From contig CAIYCP010000055.1 of the NCBI GenBank assembly GCA_903924715.1, positions 1-7,830 on the forward strand: a stretch of 7,830 bases of DNA, given 5' to 3'. The stretch is from an uncultured beta proteobacterium (GTDB lineage Bacteria > Pseudomonadota > Gammaproteobacteria > Burkholderiales > Burkholderiaceae_B). Position 1 is the stretch's first letter. Each line of letters begins with the position of its first letter. Below, in pieces: positions 1-6,773 of the stretch. Position numbers and translations under genes: made by a program. A model generated the notes under the pieces. That model ran no database searches. It was not told the origin of the DNA and saw only the letters and a program-made list of their open reading frames with translations.

Positions 1-41
1 ACCCTACTTTTAGCTCGGGGTAAACCCTTTAGGGCGAATAA
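1..41. other. Left-edge intergenic stub with short inverted repeats downstream of ung
   Basis: This is the stretch just past the ung stop codon. It contains alternating G and C triplets that could form two mutually exclusive mini-hairpins: GGG-TAAA-CCC, and CCC-TTTA-GGG at 25-34. An outer CCCTA (2-6) / TAGGG (30-34) pair is also present. The stems are only 3 to 5 bp and no clear U-run follows on the minus strand inside the window, so a terminator for the ung operon cannot be claimed. The window ends before the context is visible. Confidence 0.2.
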
Positions 42-782
42 TTATGCTTTCCAGTCAATTACTTGCAAGTTTCGTTGTAATAACCACGCATTTGCCGCTT
101 TAAAGTGGCCGCAGCCGATAAAGGGATTCGCCCCCCGTCGAGCGGAAAGTGGCGAGGGGTGATTGCAGCTCAAAATCAAGTGCTGAGGCTCATTTGCGAG
201 CAAGCTTTGTTTAGCTTGCGCGTGGGCGCCCCACAGCATAAACACCTTAGGTTTTTGATCTTGTGCCACACAACGAATCAGGGCATCGGTCACCGTCTCC
301 CAACCTTTGGCAGCATGCGAAGCGGGCGCACCGTCTTCAACCGTGAGTGCCGTGTTCAACAACAACACCCCTTGTTGTGCCCAGCGCGTCAAATCATTGT
401 TATCGGCGTTGGGCTTGAGCATCAACTGCGATGCGTCATCCGGATACTCACGCTCAATCTCAGCAAGAATATTGCGCAAACTCGGTGGTCGCGTCACGCC
501 GTTGGGCACCGAGAACGCCAACCCTTGCGCCTGCCCCGGGCCGTGATACGGATCTTGCCCAAGAATCACGACGCGAACGTCGCTGGGGCTTAGCGCTTCA
601 AGCGCCCGAAACGGTTGGGTCGGATAAATGATCGCTTTGCTTTTTAGCCGTTGCTTGAGCATCGCAGACAACGCTTCAAGCGCCTCTTTGACCTCAGGCG
701 CACGCAACACCTTTTGCCATGCGGGTGCTAACGGCGCAATGTGGGTCGACAATTCACTGTGCGTCAAAAGATTTGAACGCAT
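42..782 (-). CDS. ung: Uracil-DNA glycosylase, family 1 (UNG)
   Basis: Excises uracil from DNA after cytosine deamination or dUTP incorporation, starting base excision repair in the cytoplasm. Numbering from the ATG at 782 (246 aa), the water-activating loop GQDPYHGPGQAQG lies at about 75-87, with the catalytic Asp at 77. A uracil-stacking Phe follows in AFSVP (about 89-93), then the LLLNTALTVE strand at about 140-149, whose Asn reads uracil. The DNA-intercalation motif HPSPLSARRG is at about 208-217. The length is slightly above that of E. coli Ung. A TTG directly upstream at 785 could add one Met, but the ATG is preferred. That ATG shares one base with the stop of the preceding HIT gene (TGATG), and only a weak GAG-type ribosome-binding site is seen, so translation probably depends on termination-reinitiation. 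It is the last gene of the five-gene minus-strand run. Identification is secure because all family 1 motifs are intact. Confidence 0.98.
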   Translation of the reverse strand: MRSNLLTHSELSTHIAPLAPAWQKVLRAPEVKEALEALSAMLKQRLKSKAIIYPTQPFRALEALSPSDVRVVILGQDPYHGPGQAQGLAFSVPNGVTRPPSLRNILAEIEREYPDDASQLMLKPNADNNDLTRWAQQGVLLLNTALTVEDGAPASHAAKGWETVTDALIRCVAQDQKPKVFMLWGAHAQAKQSLLANEPQHLILSCNHPSPLSARRGANPFIGCGHFKAANAWLLQRNLQVIDWKA

Positions 783-1237
783 CAACGCTGCAATGACTCA
801 AGTCGTGACACTAGGGCCTGATGGTAGGCACCCAGGCGCTGCTGCGTACTGGCACGTCGCGCCTCTTGTGTCGCGCGCGCCGCAGCCGTCGCTTGCGGTA
901 ACGCAGCCCACACGGGTTGCGGAAAATGTGCGTCATCTGGCCAGCGCGGAATCACATGCCAGTGCAGGTGCGGCACCACGTTGCCAAAGGCAGCCAGATT
1001 GATCTTATCGGGCTTAAGCTCGGCACGTTGTACCTGCTCAACCAGAAACACCACACGCATCAGTTCTACTTGTTCGACTGCGCTCAGGTCAGTCATCTCA
1101 ACAACATGCGCGGTCCAAATCACCCGCGTAAATCCTGGATACAAGGCGTCGGCTGCATCAATCACACGCAGTTGTGTGTTCTGCCACAGAACGGGACCAC
1201 CCACGGTTTGGCAAAGCGTGCATTCAGCGTTGAGCAT
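782..1237 (-). CDS. HIT-family (histidine triad) nucleotide hydrolase/transferase
   Basis: A 151-aa protein with the histidine triad HLHWHVI at residues 90-96 (His 90, 92, 94), preceded by the phosphate-loop segment FGNVVP (84-89). HIT enzymes attack the alpha-phosphate of adenylated compounds through the middle His and release AMP; substrates range from aminoacyl-adenylates and AMP-amines to dinucleoside polyphosphates. An N-terminal CxxC (Cys 6 and 9) suggests a zinc-binding subtype. After the triad comes RWPDDAHFPQPVW (98-110), then an Ala/Gln/Arg-rich C-terminal helix. The open frame extends upstream to 1465, but that part lies inside the PPK2 gene and reads like antisense-free shadow sequence. 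The ATG at 1237 places CxxC close to the N-terminus, as is common in the family, and has an AAGG Shine-Dalgarno-like stretch about 9 nt upstream. This start overlaps the upstream PPK2 gene by 14 nt. The family call is firm; the exact substrate cannot be read from sequence. Confidence 0.94.
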   Translation of the reverse strand: MLNAECTLCQTVGGPVLWQNTQLRVIDAADALYPGFTRVIWTAHVVEMTDLSAVEQVELMRVVFLVEQVQRAELKPDKINLAAFGNVVPHLHWHVIPRWPDDAHFPQPVWAALPQATAAARATQEARRASTQQRLGAYHQALVSRLESLQR

Positions 1238-2696
1238 CTTCAAGTGCCTTGACAATACATTTAAGAACTTCAACACGCGCATAGTGCTTGTCGTTTGCGG
1301 GCAAAACATGCCACGGTGCCTCAAGCGTGTTTGTGTATGCAAACATCTCTTTGGCTGCTGTTGCGTAGGCCTTTGCCTTGCGTCGATTGCGCCAATCATC
1401 ATCAGTAATTTTAAATTGCTTGAAAGGCGAATGCGTGCGCTCTTTAAAACGCTTGAGCTGCTCATCGGGCGTCACATCCAACCAGAATTTCAACACAATC
1501 GTGTTTTGCTCGACCATCTGTTTTTCAAAATCATTGATTTCATCATAGGCGCGCACCCAACTTGCCCGCGACACCAGCTTTTCAACCCGCTCAACCAAGA
1601 CGCGTCCGTACCAAGAGCGATCAAAAATTGCAACACGTCCACGACGTGGCACATGCCCCCAAAAGCGCCAGAGGTAGGGCCGCGACATCTCAGCAGGCGT
1701 CGGTGCTGAAACCGGCATCACATCAAACTGACGCGCATCAATCGCACGCGTCACGCGTCGAATCGCACCGCCTTTTCCTGCGGCGTCTGCGCCTTCAAAC
1801 ACTAAAGCAAGCGCTTGTTTTTTAAACCCCTTGCTACGCACCGCAAGTGCCAATCGATTTTGTAGCTGCAAAATTTGCGCGTCGTACTCGGCTTTACTGA
1901 GCGTGAGCGCCTGTTGCAACTGCGCGACCGGATAGGCAGCGGGCGGTAACGGCGACTGGCGTGCTGGATCATGGAACTTGGGTACTTTCGGCGCGGCGGT
2001 CTTCAGGGCCTGCAAGATCGCTTGAGCTGTACGCACTGTGCGCAACTGTGGATCTGCACTTGGAATAATGACCCACGGAGAGTAGGCCGCATCGGTCGCT
2101 TCGATAATCAGTTGACCTGCGCGCCGGATGGATTCAAACTTTTTCTGCGCCTTCAGATCAAGTTTGTTGACTTGCCAGGCAGTCGACGGGTTCGACAAAA
2201 GCTGCTCGGTACGCGCGCGCTGTGCTTCGCGCGATAAATGAAACCACAACTTAATCACCTGAACCCCATTCGCCACGAGGTTCGCTTCAAGTCGCCTGAC
2301 AAAACGAATGTTCTGCTCAAGCGCATCAATATCCTGGTGCTTACGCGCAGCTGCTTTAAACAAGGGCGTATAACCTGAGCCAAACACAATGCCGATTTCA
2401 CCCTTCGCAGGCAGTTTCAGCCAAAATCTTCGCGCAGGTGGATAGGCGCGATCTTCATCATTTGGGTCAGGGAACGCAACAGTGTGAATATGTCGCGGAT
2501 CCATCCAGTCGTTGAGCAGGTTAATCGTCTCGCCCTTTCCTGCGCCATCGATACCAGCAATCAAAATTAACAAGGCACGATCTTTCAGATTGATATGGCG
2601 ATATTGCTCGTTGATCAACTGCACACGCAAATGCGCTTCAATTTTTTTGAACTCTGATTGAGAGAGCTTTGGATCTATTTCGGCTTCTTGAAACAT
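1224..2696 (-). CDS. pap: Polyphosphate:AMP phosphotransferase, tandem two-domain PPK2 family
   Basis: Transfers a phosphate from inorganic polyphosphate to AMP, giving ADP, in the cytoplasm; the 490-aa length and tandem layout match the two-domain (class II) PPK2 enzymes typified by P. aeruginosa PA3455. Domain 1 (about 15-235) has a Walker A loop AGIDGAGKG at 47-55. Domain 2 (about 265-490) has Walker A EGADAAGKGG at 301-310, the catalytic/lid motif FDRSWYGRVLVERVE at 358-372, TDDDWRNR at 431-438 and PWHVLPANDKHYAR at 461-474. In domain 1 the DRSWYGR position reads FGSGYTPLF (105-113), so the second motif is lost there and only domain 2 looks fully catalytic. The ATG shares one base with the cca stop (TGATG), with AAGG about 10 nt upstream. 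The 3' end overlaps the HIT gene by 14 nt. The family is certain. AMP specificity is inferred from the tandem architecture, and the gene symbol is by analogy. Confidence 0.94.
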   Translation of the reverse strand: MFQEAEIDPKLSQSEFKKIEAHLRVQLINEQYRHINLKDRALLILIAGIDGAGKGETINLLNDWMDPRHIHTVAFPDPNDEDRAYPPARRFWLKLPAKGEIGIVFGSGYTPLFKAAARKHQDIDALEQNIRFVRRLEANLVANGVQVIKLWFHLSREAQRARTEQLLSNPSTAWQVNKLDLKAQKKFESIRRAGQLIIEATDAAYSPWVIIPSADPQLRTVRTAQAILQALKTAAPKVPKFHDPARQSPLPPAAYPVAQLQQALTLSKAEYDAQILQLQNRLALAVRSKGFKKQALALVFEGADAAGKGGAIRRVTRAIDARQFDVMPVSAPTPAEMSRPYLWRFWGHVPRRGRVAIFDRSWYGRVLVERVEKLVSRASWVRAYDEINDFEKQMVEQNTIVLKFWLDVTPDEQLKRFKERTHSPFKQFKITDDDWRNRRKAKAYATAAKEMFAYTNTLEAPWHVLPANDKHYARVEVLKCIVKALEDAQR

Positions 2697-3826
2697 CAGA
2701 CTGTGGCCTTTGCATTCGTCAACGCTGCTAACCGCGCCGCACGTACCGCGTGTTTAATTTGCTCGGGCGCACCTGCACCACGCGCCGCAGCGCCCGCATC
2801 AACAGCCAAGACGATCACCAACCAAGCGTCCCACGTTGCTCGCGCAGCCTTGATCGCTTCGTCGACCAGGCCTGCAACCGTCAACAACGCGTCAAAGCGT
2901 TCGGGTTTGCGTAACGCATCGCAGGTTTCAAATAACGACAAAATCATGTCAGCACGCTGGGGCTCATTGGCGGGGGCTGCCATTTGATCGGTGATTGCTG
3001 GCAACATCATCTGCAGTAACCGCGCCAAGTCAGCACACTCACTAGGTACGCGTAAGCGGGTAGCAAGGGCTTTTAACGCGCTGGTATCTAAGCACAACAC
3101 GGCATAACGCGACGACAGCGGCAAACCTTGTTGAGCCGCACGATCAACGAGAGCACTTGCGCGTGGCGTGAAGACCAGTTCAGGCATCGTGCGGCTGGTC
3201 GCGCCGATCTCGGCCAGCAAGTTCAACATGCGCGAGGGCGTTGGGCACATCAATCCGCGCGAAAGCTCTTGCCAGACCCGTTCAGCGACTAATGCATCGA
3301 CTTCGCCTGAGGCCACCATCTTTCGGCACAGCGCGAGCGTTTCTGGCGCCACAACAAAATCGGTGAAGCGCGCCAAAAACCGCGCAAGCCGCAAAATGCG
3401 AACAGGGTCTTCTTCAAACGCTGGCCCCACGTGACGTAAAACTCTTGCATTGAGATCTTCGATACCATGCAGTGGATCAAAGAGCTCGCCGGCGATCGAC
3501 TGCGCGATGGCATTGACTGTCAAGTCACGGCGTTTAAGATCTTCTTCGAGCGTGACCTCGGCACCGGTATAAAAGGTAAAGCCCTTATAACCCCGTCCTG
3601 ATTTACGTTCAGTACGGGCTAAGGCATATTCTTCTTTACTAGCGGGGTGCAAAAACACCGGAAAATCGCCCCCCACCGGCACGAAGCCTCGTGCCACCAT
3701 CTGTTCGGGTGTAGCACCGACCACCACCCAATCTCGATCACCCGCAGGAAGCTTAAGCAACGCATCGCGTACCGCGCCACCCACAATATAAATCTGCAGA
3801 CCCTCAGTGGCGCGATCAGTGGTCAC
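2696..3826 (-). CDS. cca: CCA tRNA nucleotidyltransferase (class II, without HD domain)
   Basis: Adds or repairs the 3'-terminal CCA of tRNA without a nucleic acid template, using CTP and ATP. The 376-aa protein shows the class II nucleotidyltransferase head: VGGAVRD at 15-21, metal-binding DRD at 30-32, the ERKSGRGYKGF flexible-loop region at 73-83, EDLKRRDLTVNAIA at 95-108 and EEDPVRILRLARF at 138-150. This last stretch belongs to the helical neck, where nucleotide-recognition residues lie. The C-terminal part (about 160-376) is helical body and tail. No HD phosphohydrolase domain is visible, and the protein is shorter than the E. coli enzyme (about 412 aa), which carries one. The start is GTG at 3826, overlapping the slt stop by 4 nt (GTGA). 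No ATG lies between it and VGGAVRD, so the GTG is well supported, though it has little Shine-Dalgarno and probably relies on coupling to slt. The distinction from a pure A-adding or poly(A) polymerase paralogue is made from the small size and full motif set. Confidence 0.96.
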   Translation of the reverse strand: MTTDRATEGLQIYIVGGAVRDALLKLPAGDRDWVVVGATPEQMVARGFVPVGGDFPVFLHPASKEEYALARTERKSGRGYKGFTFYTGAEVTLEEDLKRRDLTVNAIAQSIAGELFDPLHGIEDLNARVLRHVGPAFEEDPVRILRLARFLARFTDFVVAPETLALCRKMVASGEVDALVAERVWQELSRGLMCPTPSRMLNLLAEIGATSRTMPELVFTPRASALVDRAAQQGLPLSSRYAVLCLDTSALKALATRLRVPSECADLARLLQMMLPAITDQMAAPANEPQRADMILSLFETCDALRKPERFDALLTVAGLVDEAIKAARATWDAWLVIVLAVDAGAAARGAGAPEQIKHAVRAARLAALTNAKATV

Positions 3827-5991
3827 GGTAACGGCGAACGTCCATAAGGCTGCGGCTCGATCTGCCCCAACCGCTGCTTAAGCGATTGCGGCTGACCGCT
3901 AAATAACGCCGCGTAGTACACCGCATTTGACATCACATTTTTGACGTAGTCACGCGTTTCATTAAACGGAATCGTTTCAGCAAAAATTGCGCCTTCAACC
4001 GTACGATCAAGTTTTGAACGCCACAACATTGGGCGCCCGGGGCCCGCGTTATAACCTGCGCTGGCCAACACCTGCGAGCCGCCCAAGTCTGACAACACCA
4101 TGCTCAGATACGCGGTGCCCAGTTTCGTATTGGTATCAAAGTCATTGACCTTTGCGGGGGTGAAATCTGTCATGCCAATTTTGCCGGCCACCCAACGCGC
4201 CGTGGCGGGCATTAATTGCATCAAGCCTGAGGCGCCCGCAACCGACCGGGCGTCCATAATAAAACGCGACTCTTGACGGATCAGGCCGTACACCCAGGCT
4301 GGATCAATATCAATTTGACGCGCCTGCGCCGACACGCGCCCTTCAAACGGTGCAATATAGCGTTGCGAAAAATCAAATTCTTTTAACGTGCGATCCGACG
4401 TGTTCACCACGCGATCGTAAATGTTTTCGTGTCGCGCGACTTCAGCTGCGGCCATCAGTTGTCGATCTGTCATGCCACGAATCGTGAAATTCCACTCAGG
4501 CACCGCATCACCGCGCCAGCCACGTTTAAACAAAGTCACCGCACGCTGTAAGCCCGGGTTGGCACGAGCCTGAGCGACTTCTTCAGCAGTGACCGGGGCA
4601 GGACGATTGGGTGCCACGATCGTGCGGCCCAACTCTTCAAGCGCCAACTGACCATAAAAATTAAATTGCTCAGCGATTGAGGCATAAGCTTTTTCAGCCT
4701 CTTGTTTTTTTCCGGTCGCCGCTAAGCCGCGCGCCTTCCAGTACACCCAAGTGGCGTCTTTCTGTTGTGTTGCACCCATTGCCTCGATGGATTGCAGCAC
4801 CCAGGCCCAGTCAATATGCGACTGACGCAATGCTGCACGCACGCGCCAGGCATTATTGGTTTCAGATAAGCCTAACGACCCCGTTTCGCGATACCAACCG
4901 TACGCACGGCTATCCAAGTTCATCATCGCCAGCAAGGCCATTTGCGCATAGACCCATTGCAAATTTTGCTTGGGTAGTTTGTCAGCCCAAACCGTACGCA
5001 GCTTGGTCTCGGTGGCGCTCAAGTCGGCCCGCGCAGCACGCGCAAGACCCATGGCAACAATATCGTTACGCGCACTTGAGCGCTGTCCGGTTTGAGTGTT
5101 GAGCCACGGTACGGGGTCGCGAATCATGGCATCGTAAGCCGTCAGCTCAGTCGATTCAAACACCCAGGCCGCGTAGCGACGGGCATCCGGCAATTTATTA
5201 TTTTCAATCGCCTCGTACAAATAAGGCATGAGTTCAGCTGAACCCAATACGCGATCGGCGACAAGTTGATCAAACAATTTAATACAGGCGCCATAGGGTG
5301 CAAACACTTTGATTGCTTCAGCAGCACTTGCGCGCTGACCACCCATGTGGCGCGCCTCAAGCTGGGCACAAAGAATCTGCGGATTCGGGTTTGTCACATC
5401 ACCCAGATCGCGTACCGAACCAAAGTCACCAGAACGCGCGGCTGCAAGTAACCATTCACCCTTGAGTCGGTCTGCCAGATAGGCGCCCTTATTTTTGTCG
5501 ATGAATTCAGTCAAGGTTTGTTGGACGCCCGGCATGTGCGTCGACCCAAGCTGCGTGCGCAACGACCAATATTCTGGATACATCGCCAGCACATCGCCAC
5601 GTGCTTGCGGCACAAAGCTAGCCAATTGCGCAAATTGTTTGGCGTTCATCGCGTTGCGCGCTGCGGCCACCGCGCGTGCGGCCGGTGTCGAGTCTGGATC
5701 AGCGATTGTGGCGCCCGCCTGTACCGAAGTGTTAGGCACCGTTGAGGGCGCATTGCCGGCACGTTCAGGCGCCGCAGGTGTCGACGACGCGGGCGCGCTA
5801 CCGGCCACGGGCACCAGGGTGCCATCGGATTGCAAGACAAATCTGGCTGGGCTAGTTGCTTCGGCTGCCTGCGCGGGCGCAGAGGGTGTGGGCTGAGCCC
5901 AAGCCGGCGTCTGAGTCAAGGCGACGAGCGCACAGGCACTAGCCAGCCAAGCGCTCAAGCCACAATTCTGATACTTTATTTGCACTAGCAT
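3823..5991 (-). CDS. slt: Soluble lytic murein transglycosylase, Slt70-like
   Basis: A periplasmic enzyme that cleaves the MurNAc-GlcNAc bond of peptidoglycan and leaves 1,6-anhydroMurNAc, acting in wall turnover. Residues here count from GTG 6006, the longest possible start (727 aa). A hydrophobic signal peptide spans about 14-37, ending in an AWA type I cleavage site. An Ala/Pro/Ser/Thr-rich linker covers about 38-112, and an alpha-helical superhelix like the U and L domains covers about 113-550. The C-terminal SLT catalytic domain has the catalytic Glu in RQESRF (Glu 579), GLMQLMPATA at 594-603, AGYNAGPGR at 650-658 and ETIPFNETRDYVKNV at 677-691. Possible starts are GTG 6006, ATG 6003 and ATG 5991. 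I chose 5991 (722 aa) because a GGGG purine run sits about 7 nt upstream and a possible promoter would start the RNA near 6006; all three keep the signal peptide. It heads the minus-strand run and its stop overlaps cca. Confidence 0.96.
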   Translation of the reverse strand: MLVQIKYQNCGLSAWLASACALVALTQTPAWAQPTPSAPAQAAEATSPARFVLQSDGTLVPVAGSAPASSTPAAPERAGNAPSTVPNTSVQAGATIADPDSTPAARAVAAARNAMNAKQFAQLASFVPQARGDVLAMYPEYWSLRTQLGSTHMPGVQQTLTEFIDKNKGAYLADRLKGEWLLAAARSGDFGSVRDLGDVTNPNPQILCAQLEARHMGGQRASAAEAIKVFAPYGACIKLFDQLVADRVLGSAELMPYLYEAIENNKLPDARRYAAWVFESTELTAYDAMIRDPVPWLNTQTGQRSSARNDIVAMGLARAARADLSATETKLRTVWADKLPKQNLQWVYAQMALLAMMNLDSRAYGWYRETGSLGLSETNNAWRVRAALRQSHIDWAWVLQSIEAMGATQQKDATWVYWKARGLAATGKKQEAEKAYASIAEQFNFYGQLALEELGRTIVAPNRPAPVTAEEVAQARANPGLQRAVTLFKRGWRGDAVPEWNFTIRGMTDRQLMAAAEVARHENIYDRVVNTSDRTLKEFDFSQRYIAPFEGRVSAQARQIDIDPAWVYGLIRQESRFIMDARSVAGASGLMQLMPATARWVAGKIGMTDFTPAKVNDFDTNTKLGTAYLSMVLSDLGGSQVLASAGYNAGPGRPMLWRSKLDRTVEGAIFAETIPFNETRDYVKNVMSNAVYYAALFSGQPQSLKQRLGQIEPQPYGRSPLP

Positions 5992-6012
5992 AAACTGCCC
6001 CATCACCGCTTA

Positions 6013-6041
6013 TTTGTCAGCACCCTTGCGACACATGTCAA
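6013..6041 (-). promoter_or_regulatory. Possible sigma70-type promoter for slt and its downstream operon
   Basis: On the minus strand a perfect TTGACA -35 hexamer (6041-6036) is followed after 17 bp by GACAAA (6018-6013), a poor -10 with 3 of 6 consensus bases. Transcription would begin near 6006, giving a leader of about 15 nt before the ATG at 5991 that contains the GGGG purine run. The -35 box overlaps the ATG of the divergent fthC gene. The exact -35 and ideal spacing are in favour; the weak -10 is against. Confidence 0.3.
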
Positions 6042-6679
6042 AGAATAACGCAGACCTGCTGCGCACGCGCTTGCGAGAGCTTCGTCAGACCCTGTCTGTG
6101 GCAGAGCGCCAACACGACAGCACCGCGCTCTGTGCGCGCTTGCAAGCGTGGTTTGACCAGCGCCTGGCACTTAATGACGTCTCGCAGCAATCTAGGCCCC
6201 TGATTGTGGCAGGCTTTTGGCCGCTTGAATACGAACCCGATCTGCGCCCGCTCTTGTATCAACTTGACCAAAATCAAGTGACCGTCTGCCTGCCTGTCAT
6301 CGTTGAACGCCATGCCCCGCTAGAGTTTCATCGCTGGACGCCGAGCACCACACTGACCGCTCAGGGCTTTGGCGTCATGGAGCCCACGCGTCAACAGGCG
6401 CTGATTCCCGACCTTCTGCTCGTGCCTACACTCGGGTTTACAACAAAGGCAGCCCGACTGGGCTACGGTGGCGGTTACTACGACCGCAGTCTGGCCGCCC
6501 TGCACCACGCAGGCAAAAAGCCGCTCAAGATTGGCATTGCCTGGCAGCAGGGCCTATTGGCTCAAGCCAGCAATTCAAGCGATCTAGCCTTCACGCCCCA
6601 AGCGCATGACGTCATTCTTGACGCGATCGCAACCCCTTTCGAGTGGGTTCCCGCGGCGCCCTCACTTGCAGTCGTCTGA
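6035..6679 (+). CDS. fthC: 5-formyltetrahydrofolate cyclo-ligase (MTHFS)
   Basis: Converts 5-formyl-THF to 5,10-methenyl-THF with ATP hydrolysis, recovering a folate storage form in the cytoplasm; also called ygfA. From ATG 6035 the protein is 214 aa. It has a basic N-terminal helix (LLRTRLRELRQ, 8-18), FWPLEYEPDLRPL at 61-73 in the substrate-binding region, PDLLLVPTLGFT at 125-136, the family signature LGYGGGYYDR at 142-151 and the C-terminal HDVILDAIATPF at 191-202. The frame could start at TTG 6014, adding seven residues. ATG is preferred because the first helix then begins right after the start, as is usual in the family; neither start has a clear Shine-Dalgarno. The segment before the signature reads GFTTKAARLGYG, where many family members have an Asp after the Phe, a minor variation. 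The gene diverges from slt with only 43 bp between starts. No terminator is seen after it, so read-through into the next gene is possible. Confidence 0.96.
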   Translation: MSKNNADLLRTRLRELRQTLSVAERQHDSTALCARLQAWFDQRLALNDVSQQSRPLIVAGFWPLEYEPDLRPLLYQLDQNQVTVCLPVIVERHAPLEFHRWTPSTTLTAQGFGVMEPTRQQALIPDLLLVPTLGFTTKAARLGYGGGYYDRSLAALHHAGKKPLKIGIAWQQGLLAQASNSSDLAFTPQAHDVILDAIATPFEWVPAAPSLAVV

Positions 6680-6763
6680 GCCAAATCAACGAAACATCGC
6701 TTAGGTCGTCGATTTATCGATCAAGCATGGACTAAACTTGAGTCTGTTGACTGATATGTACAC
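6680..6763 (+). other. Gap between fthC and the binding-protein gene; only weak promoter-like bases
   Basis: No intrinsic terminator for fthC is visible. A TAAACT at 6733-6738 (4 of 6 matches to a -10) lies about 35 nt before the next ATG, but no good -35 precedes it at normal spacing. A small inverted repeat CGAT-TT-ATCG (6710-6719) and a 10-bp-spaced TTGA repeat (6739 and 6748 region) are present and could be chance. Whether the downstream gene has its own promoter is undecided. Confidence 0.2.
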
Positions 6764-6767
6764 GGAG
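6764..6767 (+). promoter_or_regulatory. Shine-Dalgarno GGAG fixing the start of the Bug/TctC gene
   Basis: GGAG lies 6 nt upstream of the ATG at 6774. It supports that ATG over the in-frame TTG at 6738, which would put extra polar residues in front of the signal peptide. Confidence 0.8.
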
Positions 6768-6773
6768 ATTTCA

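Noticed and set aside
1..41. Possible tRNA or telomere-like repeat (TAGCTCGGGG, AAACCCTTTAGGG)
   Set aside because: No cloverleaf can be drawn: there is no acceptor stem, anticodon arm or T-loop. The AAACCCTTTAGGG resemblance is a single copy and has no meaning here.
593..682. Repeated near-palindrome CGCTTCAAGCG (593-605 and 672-682), considered as an uptake signal or operator
   Set aside because: Both copies lie inside ung and encode the same Leu-Glu-Ala-Leu helical peptide, and similar strings recur elsewhere in Ala-Leu-Glu codons. Codon use explains them.
1238..1465. N-terminal 76-codon extension of the HIT reading frame
   Set aside because: It lies wholly inside the PPK2 gene, shows no family similarity, and the ATG at 1237 gives a normal-length HIT protein with a Shine-Dalgarno-like AAGG.
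981..1709. Long plus-strand open frame (242 codons) opposite the HIT and PPK2 genes
   Set aside because: It runs antisense to two genes with complete, recognisable motifs, has no recognisable domain of its own and is Cys/Ser/Thr/Arg-rich in the manner of a reverse-frame shadow. The same applies to the plus-strand frames at 105-593 and 5495-5896.
5992..6034. 6S RNA gene (ssrS) upstream of fthC, as found in many proteobacteria
   Set aside because: Only 43 bp separates fthC from the divergent slt, far too little for a 6S RNA of about 180 nt, and no such structure is visible.
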